Positions 7,001 through 7,785 of a stretch of DNA of 7,785 nt are shown here, in pieces (position 1 is the first letter of the stretch; each line of letters begins with the position of its first letter). The notes beneath the pieces are model-generated. The model had not been told where the DNA came from and ran no database searches. It saw nothing but the letters and a program-made list of their open reading frames with translations. The DNA is from Phycisphaerae bacterium (GTDB taxonomy: Bacteria; Planctomycetota; Phycisphaerae; Phycisphaerales; SM1A02). The position numbers were made by a program, and so were the translations under genes. The stretch is taken from positions 1 through 7,785 of the forward strand of contig VGXK01000083.1 of assembly GCA_016873355.1 (NCBI GenBank), written 5' to 3'.

Positions 7001-7693
7001 GGCGCGGGCGAGATCGCATCGCTTTCGTATCGCGAGCAGCAGCGCCGGATGGCGGCGCTCGTCGACGAGTGGTCGAACGGCCGCATCGGATACATCCATG
7101 TCCAGGGCATGGACCAGCCGTCGCTCGATCGATTCGAGCGCGATCTCTTCGCGGCGGCGGAGGGGCGCGAAGGTCTCATCGTCGACGTGCGCAACAACGG
7201 CGGCGGCTGGACGGCCGATCGTCTGCTCGCGTCGATCATGGCGCCCGTGCACGCGTACACGGTGCCGCGCGGCGCCGATCCGGAGTACCGGCTCGGCTAT
7301 CCGCGCGATCGGCTCTTCATCCAGCGCTACACACTGCCCATCAACATGCTCGCGAACGAGAAGAGCTTCTCGAACGCGGAGATCATCGCGCACGCGTTCA
7401 AGACGCTCAAGCGCGGCACGCTCGTGGGAGAGACGACCGGCGGCGGCGTGATTTCCACCGGCAGCGTGCGACTGCTTGACGGCACGAGCGTGCGCATGCC
7501 CTTCCGCGGTTGGTACCTGCCCGACGGCACCGACATGGAGAACAACGGCGCCGTGCCCGATCTTCGCGTGCCGCAGACGCCGGAGGACGAGTCTCGCGGC
7601 GAGGACGCGCAGCTTCGGCGCGCGGTGGAGGATCTGCTCGGGCGTCTCGGCGCGGGCGCCAAGCGCTCGACCGACGAGGCGACGCCGCGCTAG
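4010..7693 (+). CDS. Secreted Tricorn-type S41 serine protease (two beta-propellers, PDZ, catalytic domain)
   Basis: A 1227-residue Tricorn-family peptidase that should cut peptides fed through its propellers. The N-terminus (MTVAWSFVALLSVAVAAPSEA) is a likely Sec signal, cleaved near residues 16-17, so it should act outside the cytoplasm, unlike archaeal Tricorn; the n-region lacks Lys/Arg, which is odd. I count 13 PD40-like blades (SPDG-type motifs): six at about 27-303 and seven at about 318-823, matching Tricorn's 6- and 7-bladed propellers. Two low-complexity inserts (about 401-487 and 626-718) interrupt the second propeller. Then come the C1 domain (about 828-905), a PDZ domain (about 908-985, GRLGVRARP...VGDVIVAINGE) and the C2 core (about 1024-1195, LIVDVRNNGGG). 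By motif alignment the catalytic tetrad is S893-H894 (NASHLG), nucleophile S1121 (KSFSNAEII) and E1177 (DMENNG). An in-frame ATG at 3929 is the alternative start but lacks a ribosome binding site. It stands alone, divergent from the small minus-strand gene. Confidence 0.92.
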   Translation: MTVAWSFVALLSVAVAAPSEADDAGNVTYPRYPSLSPDGSKVVFSWRGDLWLAPTSGGAAMRLTSHPADELRSAWSPDGSTIVFESTRDGARNLWSMRPDGTSVTQITRLDVPVSLSAVGPRPDGRTAAFFEAARENDFFRGTRPYQVALDGGPIERVHDAFGSRAVPSADGSLVLFDRGGASWSRRGSRGADARDVWLHDRRDGSFRRLTSWEGNDGAARFGADGSVLYLSDSGDDGVVNVFVRSPDAPADSTGRRLTSMPQDARDLAVSADGRVAVFGSWGRLHRLDLDSSSPTTRPLAFTAPEDARDERRWRRIDRDVTEAAINPDGSSIALVAYGDLFVRSLDEKALPARITDTPWREHQIAWSPDGKTLFFTSDESGRDSICTATVRRTRSEVRRDFSQEQSTPIATEKNGANEGDAPAADGTSAAADEGAKATTDEGAKATAGSGAPADGDAPSTANGSASESDSNGAHGAAPKRSSADWAEAVTFEVHTLISGDEPIRNPDPSPDGTMLAFRRGPGSLCLRSLSTGEERCMRAGWDQGIGWRFSPDGRWIAIVQEDRDFNSDIWIAPVDGSAEAVNITRHPDSDVSPCWSADGRILAFRSDRVNNEFDLWTVALDKSLEGMSAAEREKYFKDSVDAAKKRKPLGAKAGASKRSARGADDPAPDAGASADAGGKDDDAAKNGADASKETKSEKRGEDADPETAAPKKPPPPLSLDDAYLRVVRVTTIPGNEGQLEMTPGGDRLIFTSTAVPDPEADEPGTGDSLLSVKWDGSDQKRLGAGASVQQVTLTGDKVLVIRDGRPATVPPGGGESKSVDFSASSRIEPADQVRRRFVAMAAALGEGFYHPTMKGLDWPALTARYLELAAATRTSDEFDDVAARFIGELNASHLGVSSPPDSPIDRRPHGRLGVRARPVAGGFEITELLPDGPAVKAPTALAVGDVIVAINGESTAGLGSLEQPLAGRIGEEAIVSIRRTLPSGAVVERDALVAPVGAGEIASLSYREQQRRMAALVDEWSNGRIGYIHVQGMDQPSLDRFERDLFAAAEGREGLIVDVRNNGGGWTADRLLASIMAPVHAYTVPRGADPEYRLGYPRDRLFIQRYTLPINMLANEKSFSNAEIIAHAFKTLKRGTLVGETTGGGVISTGSVRLLDGTSVRMPFRGWYLPDGTDMENNGAVPDLRVPQTPEDESRGEDAQLRRAVEDLLGRLGAGAKRSTDEATPR
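5306..5353 (+). repeat. 24-bp tandem duplication inside the first linker of the Tricorn-like gene
   Basis: Two adjacent 24-bp units (5306-5329 and 5330-5353) differ at two positions and encode DEGAKATT and DEGAKATA (residues 433-448). They lie inside the Ala/Gly/Asp-rich insert, so this linker has grown at least partly by in-frame tandem duplication. Confidence 0.8.
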
Positions 7694-7785
7694 AGCGGTT
7701 CCTCCTCATTCGTAGCGATCTGGCGGGCTGCGACTTCGTGTGGCATCGTCGGGCTCCATCGGCGGATCCTCAAGATCCGCCTGCT
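7694..7785 (+). other. Non-coding 3' flank of the Tricorn-like gene
   Basis: I see no gene start in these 92 bases. Apart from the hairpin at 7761-7781 there is no evident signal, and the window ends before any downstream gene. Confidence 0.5.
7761..7781 (+). terminator. Perfect 8-bp hairpin downstream of the Tricorn-like gene, possible terminator
   Basis: The arms GGCGGATC (7761-7768) and GATCCGCC (7774-7781) pair perfectly around the 5-nt loop CTCAA, 68 nt after the stop. The window ends 4 nt later (TGCT), so a following T run cannot be judged. It could instead be an operator or a dispersed palindromic repeat. Confidence 0.45.

Noticed and set aside
3743..7393. A 1216-codon open frame antisense to the Tricorn-like gene
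   Set aside because: It is extremely Arg-rich with no domain motifs, and is the expected antisense shadow of a GC-rich gene; the plus-strand frame has full protease motifs.

Overview
This GC-rich window holds six protein genes and no mobile element, tRNA, rRNA or CRISPR array. An LL-diaminopimelate aminotransferase (dapL), a secreted Tricorn-type protease and weak or absent Shine-Dalgarno sequences on several genes would suit a GC-rich planctomycete, perhaps of the Phycisphaerae. That is an inference from gene content and style, not proof.

Layout. (1) At 1-759 (+) is the 3' part of a beta-solenoid repeat protein resembling the DUF4097 type; its reading frame is still open at the left edge. 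(2) After an 88-nt gap containing a short direct repeat comes rlmE (848-1468, +), the 23S rRNA 2'-O-methyltransferase, with its whole K-D-K-E tetrad. (3) dapL (1362-2645, -) converges on rlmE and overlaps it tail to tail by 107 bp. (4) Six bases upstream of dapL, on the same strand, is a PmtA-like SAM-dependent methyltransferase (2652-3272, -); these two probably form an operon. (5) A perfect 12-bp hairpin, probably a terminator, separates them from a small protein of unknown function (3390-3698, -) that has a strong Shine-Dalgarno sequence. (6) A 311-bp divergent intergenic region follows. (7) The largest gene, 4010-7693 (+), encodes a 1227-residue exported Tricorn-type S41 protease, followed by a hairpin at the right edge.

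Working together. The clearest functional unit is the minus-strand pair methyltransferase-dapL: dapL would make LL-diaminopimelate for lysine (and peptidoglycan where present), while the methyltransferase probably acts on lipid or another small substrate. RlmE serves ribosome maturation. The Tricorn-like enzyme would degrade peptides outside the cytoplasm, and its 13 propeller blades can be divided as 6+7, as in archaeal Tricorn. I see no evidence that these genes form a new dedicated system. The most unusual points are the rlmE/dapL junction, the two low-complexity inserts in the second propeller of the Tricorn homologue, the apparent loss of Tricorn's acidic specificity residue, and three precise hairpins at gene borders.
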